Shown here piece by piece: positions 29,144 to 41,101 of a stretch of DNA of 52,077 nucleotides (position 1 is its first letter; each line of letters starts with the position of its first letter). Under the pieces are notes generated by a model. The model had not been told where the DNA came from. It saw nothing but the letters and a program-made list of their open reading frames with translations, and did not search any database. The translations under genes were made by a program, and so were the position numbers. Origin of the DNA: Hydnum rufescens UP504. Taxonomy: Eukaryota > Basidiomycota > Agaricomycetes > Cantharellales > Hydnaceae. The stretch is taken from positions 148,843 to 200,919 of the forward strand of contig MU129022.1 in the NCBI GenBank assembly GCA_014904985.1, read 5' to 3'.

Positions 29144-29889
29144 AAACGCGGATATTAAAGACCCTTACCCAACAATAAGCAACTTCTATCACCAAATTTG
29201 AAGCATAAACTCGCAGGAAATCTTGCTTTGGTTTGAAGGATGGACATGGTGGTTCTACACGAGGAGGCATGATCAGATCTCAATCATATAACTGTGGAAA
29301 AAGGCAAATGACATTGCAAGGGCTGCAATTAAAAGTGTTCACCATCTGTGGAAGATAAAAACATCCAGTATCAGAAAATGCAAAATCACACCACTCCCAG
29401 CCTTTGGACAATCACATGACCAATTACAAAATTAATTACGGCTACATGCAGAAATCGAATGTGTTCTATAACTCCATCAGTTTTAATCAGAGAGGTGCGC
29501 CCATATAACACTTAGAAAGCTACGATTCACACCTTTCGAACAGTACCAAACACAAGTTGAATGGACCAAAACTGCACTCTCCAGGACAATTTTACTACCA
29601 AAATCTGGGATTTCCAGTAAAAAACGAATTTCTCTGTCAGTTCGCATTCAATCCTCTCGAAACAACCGCACCTAGAAAGATATAAAAGATCCGCATCCAA
29701 CGGTACCAAGTGTGCAAAGAACAGATCAAAACTGAACTCTACAGAGCGATGTTACTATCAGAATCAACACCCATCAGTAAAAAACGAATTTCTCTGTCAG
29801 TTTACACCTGATCTGCTCGGAACCACCGCACCCAGAAAGCTGTTAAAAATCCGCATCTAATGATACCAAGAGTGTCTATAACAGATGCA
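29144..29889 (+). repeat. Spacer with a diverged tandem repeat of about 170 bp
   Basis: Two units at about 29565-29710 and 29735-29880 share CAGTAAAAAACGAATTTCTC, ACCGCACC.AGAAAG, AAAATCCGCATC and TACCAAG blocks. The stretch before (29144-29500) has a frame that would need several stops to be read through. No gene supported. Confidence 0.5.
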
Positions 29890-31159
29890 AACTGCTGTTT
29901 CTGCATCAAATCCCATCCCATGCACTTGTCCCCATTATCAACCAACAACAAAACACCTTAACCATTGGACTATGCTCAAATTAATCTCCAAAACCTGGAG
30001 ATATCCTTTCATTTCGCCTCCAGAATGCTCCACATGGTCAGTGACCACATGCTCAGCAAATTGGTGACATCACCCCCCCTCATGATTCCTTTTGTTCTCT
30101 TTATGAATGACATCACTATGACATCACCCCTCATGATTCCTTTTGTTCTCCTTATGCATGACTCAGCTATGACCGCATTATTACATCATCTTGTTATTTT
30201 TCTTTTGTTCTCACCTATGACTCACATATGACTCACCCATGGGGGAGTCATATTTCTTAAACACAGCCACCTTCAGAAAGGTATAAAAGCTGGTAGATTT
30301 CCTGTATCCACACACAATCATCTCCTCTCTGGAAATCATCACTGTCAACCACTGTCAACTTTTCTGCTTGCCTCTAAAGAACAGTCTATCTATAAGCCAT
30401 CTGGAGCTAAGTCATCTTCAAGGTTGTTGAGACAAAGCCACTGGTAGCCCTCTATGCAAATCACTAAAGCCAAGGATAGTTGCAGGACCTAAGGTTAGAG
30501 TTGCTGGACATCCAAGGAAAAGTAAGCATAACGAAATACATATCAGGTTTTGAAGAAAGAAGAAAGAAACATACTAACAAGACTAACCAAGCACTGACCA
30601 GTCTATAACCCACAGATATCTGCATTTTTACCAGGAGAACGTAAACAAGAATACACAAATATCAGTAAATGAACCAACACAACATGAACAACATATAAGC
30701 CTTTCCATAAGCATCCCACACAACGTATAAGCCTTCCTACAAGCATCACAGACGTATAAGCCTTTCTATAAGCATCCCAAACAATATATCATTGACTACA
30801 GCTAGTCCATATCCCTTCCTATTCTCCACTGAACACCATACACATCTTGCAGAGTGTGATCAACCATTGAAGCAAACCAGCCCAATGAATAACAACAGAA
30901 ATACAGTCTCCCATCTACACACTGGCTGAACCAGATTTTGATTTGACAGTCATCGGAGCTCCCAACCCTTCTTCTATACCATGTTGACCCAAACAACTCA
31001 GAAGTCCCAGCCCCCATCTGGCGTCACAAAGCTATTTCAAACCTCAGTAAAGCTGGTAGGCCCTGGCTGGGTGGCAATGGTTCAGATGTCTCAGGTGAAG
31101 TGAATTTTCTGCTTCTCTGCCAGAGGGATTTAGAAATCTGATGGGACAATGAAGCAATC
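29890..31159. other. Spacer with short tandem repeats and an LTR-like promoter stretch
   Basis: A 50-bp unit containing CTCATGATTCCTTTTGTTCT is doubled at about 30075-30165. A TATA box (GGTATAAAAGC, about 30280) stands before a pyrimidine-rich start-like region, as in LTRs, but no ends or duplications were found. A unit with ATAAGCCT..CATAAGCATC is repeated three times at about 30690-30785. No gene supported. Confidence 0.4.
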
Positions 31160-33117
31160 ATGAAAAGAAGAGCTGAAGAAGATGAGCAACACTGTCATGA
31201 AGATATTGAGATAGCCGCAGCCTCTCTTAAACTGGCACCCATGGCCCAGAGAGCTCCAAGAGTTGCACATACCAGTTCTTCTTCCCATCACTTGAAGAAA
31301 GAGGTATGTATTCTCACTGTATATGATCTGAAAGTCCCTGACACAAATGAGCTTAGAAGATGGTTTTCAAATCTTTTCTCATCAACCCTGTGAGTCTTAG
31401 GGTTCTGTTCTCTATCACTCCTCACATTTTCCATGACTAGGATGAGCCAAATGTGGCAGGGGAGCAAGAAATGAAACAAGGTAAGCCATCCCATCATCAT
31501 GATAGAGTTCATTCATAGTATTGGGGTATTTATAGGCAATGATCCTACTGAGATTTCATCAACTGAAGTCATGAGTGATGACAGTAGTAGGGTTGACCTG
31601 TCTCTCACAGGAGTCAATATCGACATTGAGAATGCCACCTCTGACATCAACAGTAGTGATGATGAGATATTCTCAGAAGCCATGGACAACCACTCAAGGC
31701 TATCACCCCCAGATCTAGATATGCATTCCTCTGCTTACAACAGTGACAGAATTGACCTGGTGGATGATCATGGAAATAGTGCCAACAATGGCACCAGCCT
31801 TGGCAAGGATGCCAGTCCTGAATCAGAGGGAGGATATGGCCTGGAACTTATAGGTCGCCCACTGCCCAAGTGTGCCAGTGAATTTGATTCTGACAATGCT
31901 GATACCGAGCATCTCACTGTGAAGAAACCTCATCTTGTGAGTCTATAATAAAAAGGTCTTTGTTGTCCATGACATTGAGTATTTGTATCCTGGGGGCCTG
32001 GGAGTCTACACCCAAATCATTTGTACCTTTGCAGAGGACTCTTGAGCTGCTGAAGTCATCAAAAGTTCATCTTTCTCTTCCACCCACTGCTCAGACTCAC
32101 CTCCATGTAAGCCTACTCATTGCCAATTCATGGGAATTGTAGTCCCTCACCCCATTCCTATTAGAAAAAGATCCAAGGAAGGCTTCAAGTTGCACACACT
32201 GGGATGAATCCATTGAGCTCAGACTCATCACTGTCTCAATCAGCAACCCCTGCAAATACTGAGTATATCATTACCAAACAAGACCACCAACTCATGTGCA
32301 AGGCAACCAAATCTCTCTACTGCCTTGCCCTACTCATAAGTAACCCATGGGCAAGCATGAGTGAACAAGATATGCTTGTAAACAATGCATTTGCAATTGC
32401 ATGCCATGAAAACCCAAGCATTCCATCCTTCAAGAAGTCAGCAGAATTCCACAAGAATGTAAGTTCATCATAAAATATGCATTTTGGAGATTTATTCTAT
32501 CACCAACCAGATCATGGCATCCCATTCACGTTTCCGCAACCACTTCAAGCAGGCTGCCCAAAAGTTGGTCCCATCATTTTATGGTCTTGTCAATGTTCCC
32601 CAAAAGGATGTCAAGGACAAAGTTGCCCTCACTTTGGCCAAAGGAAACTACTGTGCCAAAACTTTTGGCAAGGTATGTACACTATATGGAATTCATTATC
32701 CTGCTGATCCTGATTTACCCAAACCATGCTCCAATAGACTTGTTCTGGTCTGTATGAACACCCATGCATCTCAGCAGTACTCAATGAAGCCTATTTTTCA
32801 AATGACAAGAGTGAAGGAGCCATTCATTTCAAGAGTTTCTTGCCACGCATGCCAGTATCAGCTCTTTGCCTTGCAGTTATTGCAGTATGGTCATCTCATT
32901 TCTTGTTCCATTGGTCTGCCCTCACATTGTTCAGATCAAGGCAGTACTCACCGAGCTTGAGGATGGACAATCTGTGCCAGCTGAATTTTCTGCAAAGGCT
33001 TGGTCAAAACACTATGACTCAGAAGTAGACAGTTGGAACCTGTGGGCAATGAAGGATACTGCACATATTCAAACATCACATAATGTATTGATGGCATTGA
33101 CTAAACTTGCTGGGTAA
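31160..33117 (+). CDS. DUF6532-like protein, eight exons, apparently intact
   Basis: Eight exons join in frame: 31160-31303, 31441-31480, 31536-31936, 32035-32106, 32165-32458, 32511-32672, 32738-32884 and 32935-33117, giving about 480 residues. Every intron starts GT and ends AG and is 50-137 nt long. The N-terminal half is acidic and Ser-rich with low complexity (about residues 50-200), likely disordered. The C-terminal half (from about LMCKATKSLYCLALLISNPW) has FRNHFKQAAQKLVPSFYGL, then GLYEHPCISAVLNEAYF and a final helix-rich end (AWSKHYDSEVDSW), the pattern of the basidiomycete DUF6532 domain (role unknown). The start is the first ATG giving this frame; two short upstream ATGs at 31141 and 31149 hit stops at once. 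No stop or shift was seen. The family call is by recognition only. Confidence 0.65.
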
Positions 33118-35174
33118 TTCTTTCAATCACCACTTTTAAACCCAGTGTTGCTAACTTCCTATTCAACTGTAGTAAATCATGCCAATACATATTTAAAGAG
33201 CCTGGCTCTTCCAATAATGAGGTGTTGGATGATGACTAGCTTTTCCAAATCTCTGCTTGATATTGGTCTGCTCTCATCTATGCCCCATTTTTACACATTT
33301 TCCCTACTTGCCAATGCTCCCCATGTTCTTCCTGCTCAAATATTATCTATATGCTTCCAACCATACCTGAAAATAGAAGTGCTTTAAACTAATATAGAAG
33401 GCTTCACAAGGCTTTGAAGGCTGAGATGAAGACACTTCAGAAGGTTCCAGAATGCTTCAGAAGGCATGAAGCTTGAGCTTCGAAGGCTCAGAATAAGGAC
33501 CATGCTTATTTTGGTTCTGAGGCTTCAAAGCCTTCAGAAGTCTCTGAAGCCATTCTTGGTTTTCCTGATGAGCATATATCATATCCTGCTCAGAGGGACT
33601 GGGTGGAACATGTGCCCTTGATGCAGGGGTGAGAAGAGGAAGAGGAAGTGGGGGACATTGGATGGTAAGATGTAGATGGGAAGGGTTCGGGTTTGTGGTC
33701 CTCATCGAGAGTATTGCTGAAATGACAATTGGGGCTGGATCTCCAGAGGATGATTGGGTATGTTCAAAGCAGAGGCATAGAGGTCAGCAGCACAGGCTGG
33801 CATGGTAGGGTGTATTGGCACTGAAGTTCTGAGATAGCCTGCGGAAACATGAAGATATGGCAATTTGAGGGTATCAGCACCATAGGATCAATGGTGCAAG
33901 CCCCTCATGTAAGAATTTTGGTGCAGGAGAGGGCCGTCATCGAGTTGGCGGTAGAGAAGGCATGCAGCTTAGTGGCAGTAGCATTACTACTGGAAGAAAG
34001 CACATGGTCCTCTGCATTCCAGCTGTCAGGATCACTGTTCACCATTGGAAGAAAACAGCCTAGCACTGCAAATGCCCGAATGGGCACTTAACCTGAAAGG
34101 ACAAACAAGGTTCCTAGCAAATATCAGGCTGCCTGTTCCTCTGAGGTACTATTTTCTTTGTGGGATGACAGGACAACACCCCATAGCAGTCAGAAACAGC
34201 ACTGTATGGAGACAGACCAGGAACTGAACCACATATGATACACCCAATCCCTTCACAGCAAGGACTATTGGCCTTGATTAGAACAAGCACATCAGTACGT
34301 GGGCAGTGGGGGCATAATAGCCAAGCTCATGCCTTCCGAAGTGGTCCCGCGAAATCCCCAGACCGCACTAGGTCAGTCAGGTCCCCAGATTCCATAGACC
34401 ATCTCGCGGCGGCCATGGAGACCTGCTGCTGGCTTGGTTCAGATGTTTTGAGCGCGATAACGAGGGACTGATTGTGCGTAGAGACAATCACTAATCATTC
34501 GAAATTGTGGCTGGCAGGTTGCGATCATTACGCAATGTGGTAAGGTCGATTTATTCGCTTAGGTGGAGTCCTGATCATCACTAGTGAGGAAATGGGTACT
34601 TTTTTGAGCCAAATGAAGCCTGGATCAACCAGATAGGGCGTACATCCATTTTTTGTTTGAGAGGCATCCGGCCCAAATAGGAATTCGATAGTGTTGTACC
34701 GGTGAGATTGGACGAGCACTTGTACTGTACCGTCACAAGAATATGCTATTGAAGATGCCAAGGGACTGGTCTGCGGGAATCAAATATGAGAGACCAAATT
34801 CAACAACCAAAGCAATATGCACCGGGACAGGGGAAGGGAGGGCATCAACTTGGACGGAGAGCGCACCCGTAATCAGGCACACATTCCATATGTCTATTTC
34901 AAAGGCAACACACACAAACCGAAGAATTGGGTAGACAAATGCCCTTATAATGGTCATAACTTTCTGTATCCAATGACGAAGCCGGAACGAAAGCGATAAA
35001 CCTAGTCCAGGATGTAGCAGAATAACAGTCGGAGCTGGAGAATGGAGGCATGCCCGGAAGGCCGCGTACAGGCCGTTTTCAATAACCAGGGAGGCGACCA
35101 CTAGGCGCAACATCATCCGTCATCGGTTGAAATGTTCTGGTTACTCAGAAGTACGGGTGGAGCCGAAGTTGCAC
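33118..35174. other. Long spacer with weakly supported minus-strand fragments
   Basis: At 33400-33560, AAGGCTTC and GAAGCCTT blocks recur in both orientations, a small foldback-like cluster. Minus-strand frames at 33457-33705 (Pro-rich then QENQEWLQRLLKALK), 34528-34761 (GTVQVLVQSHRYNTIEFLFG) and 34733-35116 (hydrophobic) could be exons of decayed genes, but I see no consistent splicing or recognisable family. Treat as unannotated. Confidence 0.3.
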
Positions 35175-35395
35175 TGCCATGGAAGCACAGCCATGGAAGC
35201 ACAGCCATGGACGCACAGCCATGGATGCATAGCCATGGAAAAAATTCCCAAATAAGGAGATTTTCGTATCACATGACGACAAAATTCCCGCTAGAACCCT
35301 CTCTTACTTACGTAAGAGTCGGGGAACGTAAGAGAGAGAGAGAGAGAAATCTGGATTTGTATACCGTCGGGGAACGTAAGAGTCGGGGATCAGCT
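35175..35395 (+). repeat. 14-bp minisatellite and GA repeat upstream of the TPR cluster
   Basis: AGCCATGGAAGCAC and variants occur four to five times at about 35185-35240. GAGAGAGAGA follows at about 35330-35348, flanked by two copies of GTCGGGGAACGTAAGAG. No coding role. Confidence 0.75.
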
Positions 35396-35586
35396 GTAAC
35401 GTGACGTGACTCTACTCGCTTATCTAACTGTGAATCTGAGCTGCGCCCGCAGCCACCGGCATTCAAATATTACACCATTATGGAATCTAATCTTTGGTTG
35501 TGTGTTACTTGACGACTTTTAGGTGCACTAGTATGTGCTGAGGCGTCATCTTCGAAGCCTCCTGTCTCTCGAGTCCACGACGTTCC

Positions 35587-38500
35587 ATGCCGCCCACACA
35601 AGGTAGACGATTCTGGAAACGTCCAGGACCCAGAGACCCATCGCCACCACCCCAACCTAGCGATTCCATCCCTTCGGTATCCACCTCCACCTTCACCGCT
35701 CAACGCACCAGTCCTGGCCATGCAAGCAGATTTCAGCCAACCTATTCTCCGACTCCAACATATCCAGGTTACCTCCACGATCACGCTGGCTCCAGTGCTC
35801 TGGTTTCAATTCGACTCCGCATTCCTGCCCTACCGGGGGCATTAGTAGGCCCTGTGACTCAAGTCCTTGATGTCTTAGCGGAGATAAGTGAGGTCGTTAA
35901 AACCATGCGCGACGGAAAAAGGGACTGCGACCACCTTCTATTCCGCGTCACGATGTTTCTTGACTCCTTTGTGAATGAGCTGAAAGCGAGCAATGTTCCA
36001 ATCCCTGATGGTTCGCCGACCGCTGTGAGACTGTTTGCTTTAAAAAGGTGTGTTTCTCACTACAATCTTTACGCCCTTTTTTTTCTAGGAGCTTACACCA
36101 AGGATTTTTTTTTTTTTCTCTTCTGCCAGCAACTTGAAAGCAATCAAAACCGATGTAAAGCATTGGTCTGAATTTGGCCTGCTGGATAGGTATCTAAAGC
36201 GTGATGAAATCAAGACTGGACTATTGATGCATGGAGAGAATTTGACGGATTGCTTGAACATCCACCATGTGAGTGTCTATTCAACGTTATTCTTCTGAAG
36301 CTAGAGGGTCCCTGATACTATCATCAAGCTCATGGCGTCTGTGAGAACATCAAACCTCGCGGACAGCATAGAAAAAATAGTGTTTCCTGGTCCATCTGTG
36401 TTAGTAACTCAGAGAGAGGAGGGAGAGCCAGCACCGTCAGCACCGCAAACGGCGACTTTGCAGAACCTTCAAGACTTCCTCCAGCGTCCGGCGGGTCGGG
36501 TGGTCTTCGAGCAGATTGCGGAGGCTTTGCGGGTCCGCCTGGAAGAGGCGGAATTAGGGACAATCCTGACGCGGACTGGCCCGAGGTATCTACCACTCTT
36601 GAGCCAAGTACTTCATTGCGCTCATCCACTACCAAACAGATCTCCCCCGACGACTTTAGTGCAAACTGGACATAACCACCCTATTTCATATCTCGCCACC
36701 CGGATCTCTGAGCTTACGGTGAAAGTGGACAGTATCCTACCGGATCTTGCTGTCCCCACCGAAACCCAAGAACGGTCTATAGGATGGAGAAGTGACTGGC
36801 CGCAGAGCGAAGATCCGGCACACCAACTCGGCGAAACGGTGTCCATCACATTGGAGCTTTTGAACGAGTTGCATAATACTGCGGAGGCCAAACTCAACGT
36901 GGCTACCCTGGCAGACAAAATGAGCCAATTATCTTTGAATTTGTCCGACTTGGGTCTTTGGGATGAGGCCTTTGAGGTGCAGACTACCGCAGTTATCCTG
37001 CACCGGGCGGGACAAGACGTATCAGGCCTCGCTGCTTCTCTCACCGAGCTTTCTAGAGTTCTTTTGCGCCTTGGCCGCCACGATGAGGCCCTCCGCGAAG
37101 CCGAGGAAGCCACACGCCTCTACCTCTCACTAGTAGCAGGTCGACCGGAGATATTTCGCCCAGATCTTGCCTCTTCCTTCATCGCCCTGTCTGCTTGTCG
37201 TTCGGAATGCGGTCTCCATGAGGACGCGCTCACGGCAATTGAACAGGCTGTGGACCTTTATCGCACACTGGTAACAAAAGAACCAGATGTATTCCGTCCA
37301 CACCTCGCTCGCAGTCTTGAGAATCTTTCCATTGATCTTTTGGAACTTGGGCACCGCAAAAAAGGGCTCGAGGTGATTTTGGAGGCTGTGAGAATTTACC
37401 GGCGGCTGGCGGCATACCGACCCAATATGTTCCGCCCATACCTCGCTCGCTCTCTTAACAACCTCTCGGCTCGCCTCTCGGAATCTGGCCGCCATGTAGA
37501 AGCACTTGGGACAAGTGAGGAAGCCTTGACCATCCATCGTCCACTAGCAGCATATCGACCAAATGTCTTCCGTCCCCATCTTGCTGGCTCTCTCGACATC
37601 CTTTCTACCAATCTTTCTCAATTCGGCCGTCATAAGGAAGCCCTCGAGGCGAGTGAGGAGGCTGTGAGCATTTATCGCCCGCTGGCAGCAGATCGACCGA
37701 ATGTATTTCGGGCCAATTTTGCTCGCTCTGTTCATAATTTCGCTGCCCGTCTCTCCGAATTTGGTCGCCGAAAGGAAGCCCTGCAGAATATCGAGGAGGC
37801 CGTGAGTATCTATCGCCCACTAGCGGTCGATCGCCCGGATGTATTTCGGTCACTTCTTGCTCTCTCTCTTGGCGACCTCTCCATTCGTCTTTCAGGCTTT
37901 GGCCGCCGCGAAGAGGCACTGAAGGCATCTGAGGAGGTTGTGGGCATTTATCGCTTGCTAGCAGCTGATCGGCCAGAAGCATTCCGTTCCGATCTCGCTC
38001 GTTCACTCGGAAACTTTTCCATGTGCCTCTCGAAACTTGGCTGGCATCATAAAGCACTCAGGGCGAGTGAGGAGGCTCTGGAGATCTACCGCCCGTTGGC
38101 AATGGATCTGCCCGATGTATTCCTCCCAGATCTTGCTCACTGCCTTCGTAACCTCTCAGGTAATCTTACCCAATTTGGCCGACGTGAGGAAGCACTCAGG
38201 GCAAATGAAGAGGCTGTGAACATTTACCGCCCGCTCGTAGCGGATCGACCGGTATTCCGGTCAGATTTCGCCGACTCTCTTCGCAGCCTCTCCGCTCGCC
38301 TTTCAGAGATTGGGCGCTGCGAGGAGGCCCTTATTGCAACTAAGGAAGCCCTGGGTATTTATCGCCCACTAGCAACAGATCGACCAGATGTATTCCGTCC
38401 CGATCTCGCTCGTTCTCTGGGTAACTTCTCTGTCTATCTTTCTGAATTTGGTCGCCATCGAGAAGCACTAGAGGCATGTGAGGAGGCCGTGAATATTTAC

Positions 38501-39406
38501 CGTCCGTTGGCTGTGGAACTACCCGATGTGTTTCGCCCAGATCTTGCTCGCTATATTGGCAATCTGTCTAGAGGCCTTTCAGAATTTGGCCGCTATGCAG
38601 ATGCACTGGACGCAAGTGAGGAGGCGATAGTAATTTACCGTCCATTGGCAAAGGAATGGCCGGATGTATTCCGTCCAGATCTTGCCCGTTGTCTAGGCAA
38701 CCTCTCTGTCTCTCTTTCAAAATTTGACCGCCATGAGGAAGCGGTCAAAGCGAGCGAGGAGTCCGTGGGGCATTATCGACTACTGGCGGTAGATCGACCG
38801 GATGTGTTTCGGCCAGATCTTGCCAACTCTCTGGGCAATCTCTCCGTATTTCTTTCGGAAATTGGCGACAGTCAAGCAGCCCTCAAAGCGGGCGAGGAGA
38901 CAGTGAGCATTTACCGCCCACTAGCAGAGGATCGACCAGATGTCTTTCGCCCACACCTCGCCCGCTCTCTCGGTAACCTCTCTGTTCATCTCTCTCGATT
39001 TGGACGTGACAAGGATGCACTCGAGAAGAATGAGGAGGCGGAGAACATATATCGCCCGCTTGTGGCAAATCGACCCGATGTATTCCACCCAAGTCTCGCC
39101 AACTCCCTCAGGAATATCTCCCTTCATCTTATGAAACTTGAGCGCTATGAGGAAGCATTGGGTCGCATCGAAGAAGCCGTGGACATCTACTGCCTGCTTG
39201 CGGCGGATCGACCTAGTGTCTTCATTTCTGACCTAGAGCGCTCGCACTCCACCTTCTCCGAAATAAGTGCACATCGGGCTCGTCGGGTGATTGAAAACCG
39301 TCCCGACTTTGCTACGTCGTTCGGATTGGACTTCCTTGAAAATGCAATGATGGTTCCTACCCCGAAGAGGAAGACAGAGGAGGATGTTTATGGACGTGTG
39401 GGCTAG
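35587..39406 (+). CDS. TPR-repeat protein, copy 1, intact three-exon gene
   Basis: Exons 35587-36047, 36130-36268 and 36329-39406 join in frame to about 1225 residues. Splice sites: GTGTGT..CAG and GTGAGT..AAG. Residues 1-75 are Pro/Ser-rich. Residues about 80-245 are helical (GPVTQVLDVLAEISEVVKTMR, NLKAIKTDVKHWSEFG, SNLADSIEKIVF) and recall the four-helix-bundle N-termini of MLKL-like and fungal NLR-related proteins; this is inference. A linker follows, then about 17 TPRs of 42 residues (about 391-1130) with the pattern LARSLxNLSxxLSxxGRxxEALxAxEEAVxIYRPLAxDRPDVFRPD, closest to the kinesin-light-chain type. The C-terminal 70 residues (SEISAHRARRVIENRPDF..) differ from those of copies 2 and 3. 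There is no NB-ARC or other NTPase. It probably acts as a protein-binding scaffold; an immune role is only suggested by architecture. The start is the first ATG before the RRFWK motif shared by all copies. Confidence 0.85.
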
Positions 39407-41101
39407 TACAGTATTGCCGTGGCTCGAGTCGCAGAGTACTCACTAGCTCCAACAGATTATGATTTCTTTGTACTGCAGCCTTAAGAGAATTATTAATTTA
39501 AAAAATAATAGGAGTCACTGATTGCAAGCAGAAAAGCGATCATAAGAGTGCTAGTGGTTTGCTGGCGGGATGCACGTTGGTCCATCTGTGTTGCTCCTAC
39601 ATTATGGAACCACTCGATGTTCGAGACTGGGTGTGGTGCATTGATACTGGGGTAAGCACCACACATTCATCCGTTTGGTGGCCCTTGCTTTTCCCAGATC
39701 TTTTGTGATCGATCGGCCTGTGTTGTGGAGACTCAGGGAGGAAGGGAGAAACCGACTGGTCACGATTAGTCTAGCAACCCGCTAATCGCGTCGTCAGATG
39801 GGCGCCTAAAGGAAATTGAACGATAGAAGAGGAAGGATACGTACAGGCACCATTTCATCGGAAGGGCGCGCCGTTGGTCGTTAGTTGAGGCCTGGCGCTG
39901 TCGGAACATCCTGTAGCATACATACATGAGTGCGGGATCGGTTGGGCCCCGTCCACCACCACAAAGACACATCAGAACCAAACATACATGCAGATCTATG
40001 ACGGATAGGAGTCACAATGGAGCACAGCCCAATGGATCCAGGCCACAGAAAAGTTATCTAGTGGGAAAGCGCCGCTAGGGCCACGAACAAGCGAACAAGG
40101 ACCATCACCCCTGCAACCTTGGAGCGCGAGCAAGGGACTGAGTGACTATGTCACCCAAATGGCGTATGAAGAAGTGAGAGGACACACTAACAACTGAAAT
40201 GGGGAGGGAGGGCTTATAGCGGAATATAGGTGAGACGAATGCCTAATGCCGGGATCGTGGTCGGGAATAAAGAGATCGACCAGATCCAAGTTGTAGCCCG
40301 AGGCACGAGGGCTACTCTACGCACGTAGGCTAGTGAATGAAGAAGCGGAAGCCGCCCAGACTTTGCTTCCGCTTCATTTCGTTGCGTCTCGTTGGCCTCG
40401 CTGTTGCGGCCAGGAGAGCCCTTGGGGGAAACCCCGGTCTTTTTCCCCTCCCACCCCGTTGATGATGGTGTGGTTTTTGTTGGTGCTTAGTCGTGAGTGC
40501 CGCCCCCCATCCCGTGCCCCGCACAGTCGGGCCGGGTGCCGGGTTCTCACGCGCGAAATTGCCTGCGGCAATTTTCACACTCCCGCACCAGCAGAAACCT
40601 GCCATGGATTAGCAGGCTGACTGTTTCGGAGGTCACGCGGATGAACTTACTCTCCACACACTGTATAGTCTTCGGTCTTATCAGAGGCACGAGGATAAGA
40701 CCAAGACATCTAGGCGTGATGTTCTTGACGAGTGAGAATTGATTATGTAAAGGACGTCATATGTAATTATGTAATCCAATCACAGTCCGAATCTAAAGCC
40801 CACGTTTTATCCTGTGCGAGAATCCCTGATCGGCTGGGATTGGGATTAGGATTAGGATAAGGATTGGGATTGGGACTCGGCATATGCCGCACCTCATCGG
40901 GGCCTGTTTGGCCGATCGCGCTTTCTGGTCTGTGCCGCCCTCGGCGCGTTCCTACGCGGTATACAAATCAGATTCTCTTTCTTGTGTTTGTGCCTACTTG
41001 TATTTAACGATTTTTAGGTGTGCTAGTATGTGCTGAGGCATCGGACAACTTACCTCATATCATCTTCAAGCTCCCTTTCTCTCTCAAGTCCACGCCGTCT
41101 C
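39407..41101. other. Intergenic region after TPR copy 1 with an inverted duplicated flank
   Basis: About 39540-39740 matches the 3' flank of copy 2 (from about 45060; shared GCTGGCGGGATG, TTGTGGAACC-like, GAGACTGGG) in direct orientation. About 39745-40060 matches 45330-45640 and 49190-49450 in inverted orientation (for example GTACAGGCAC/GTGCCTGTAC). At 40339-40373 GAAGCGGAAGC and GCTTCCGCTTC form a hairpin, and the segment to about 40620 is GC-rich. GGATTA/GGATTG hexamers repeat at about 40837-40878. No gene supported. Confidence 0.55.

Noticed and set aside
36622..38057. Minus-strand frames of 130-200 codons opposite the TPR exons.
   Set aside because: They mirror the strongly biased, repeated codons of the TPR genes and recur at the same offset in each copy.
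40330..40620. Overlapping 91-95 codon frames on both strands in the GC-rich spacer.
   Set aside because: No start context, homologous copy or motif; the region is a GC-rich hairpin-bearing spacer.
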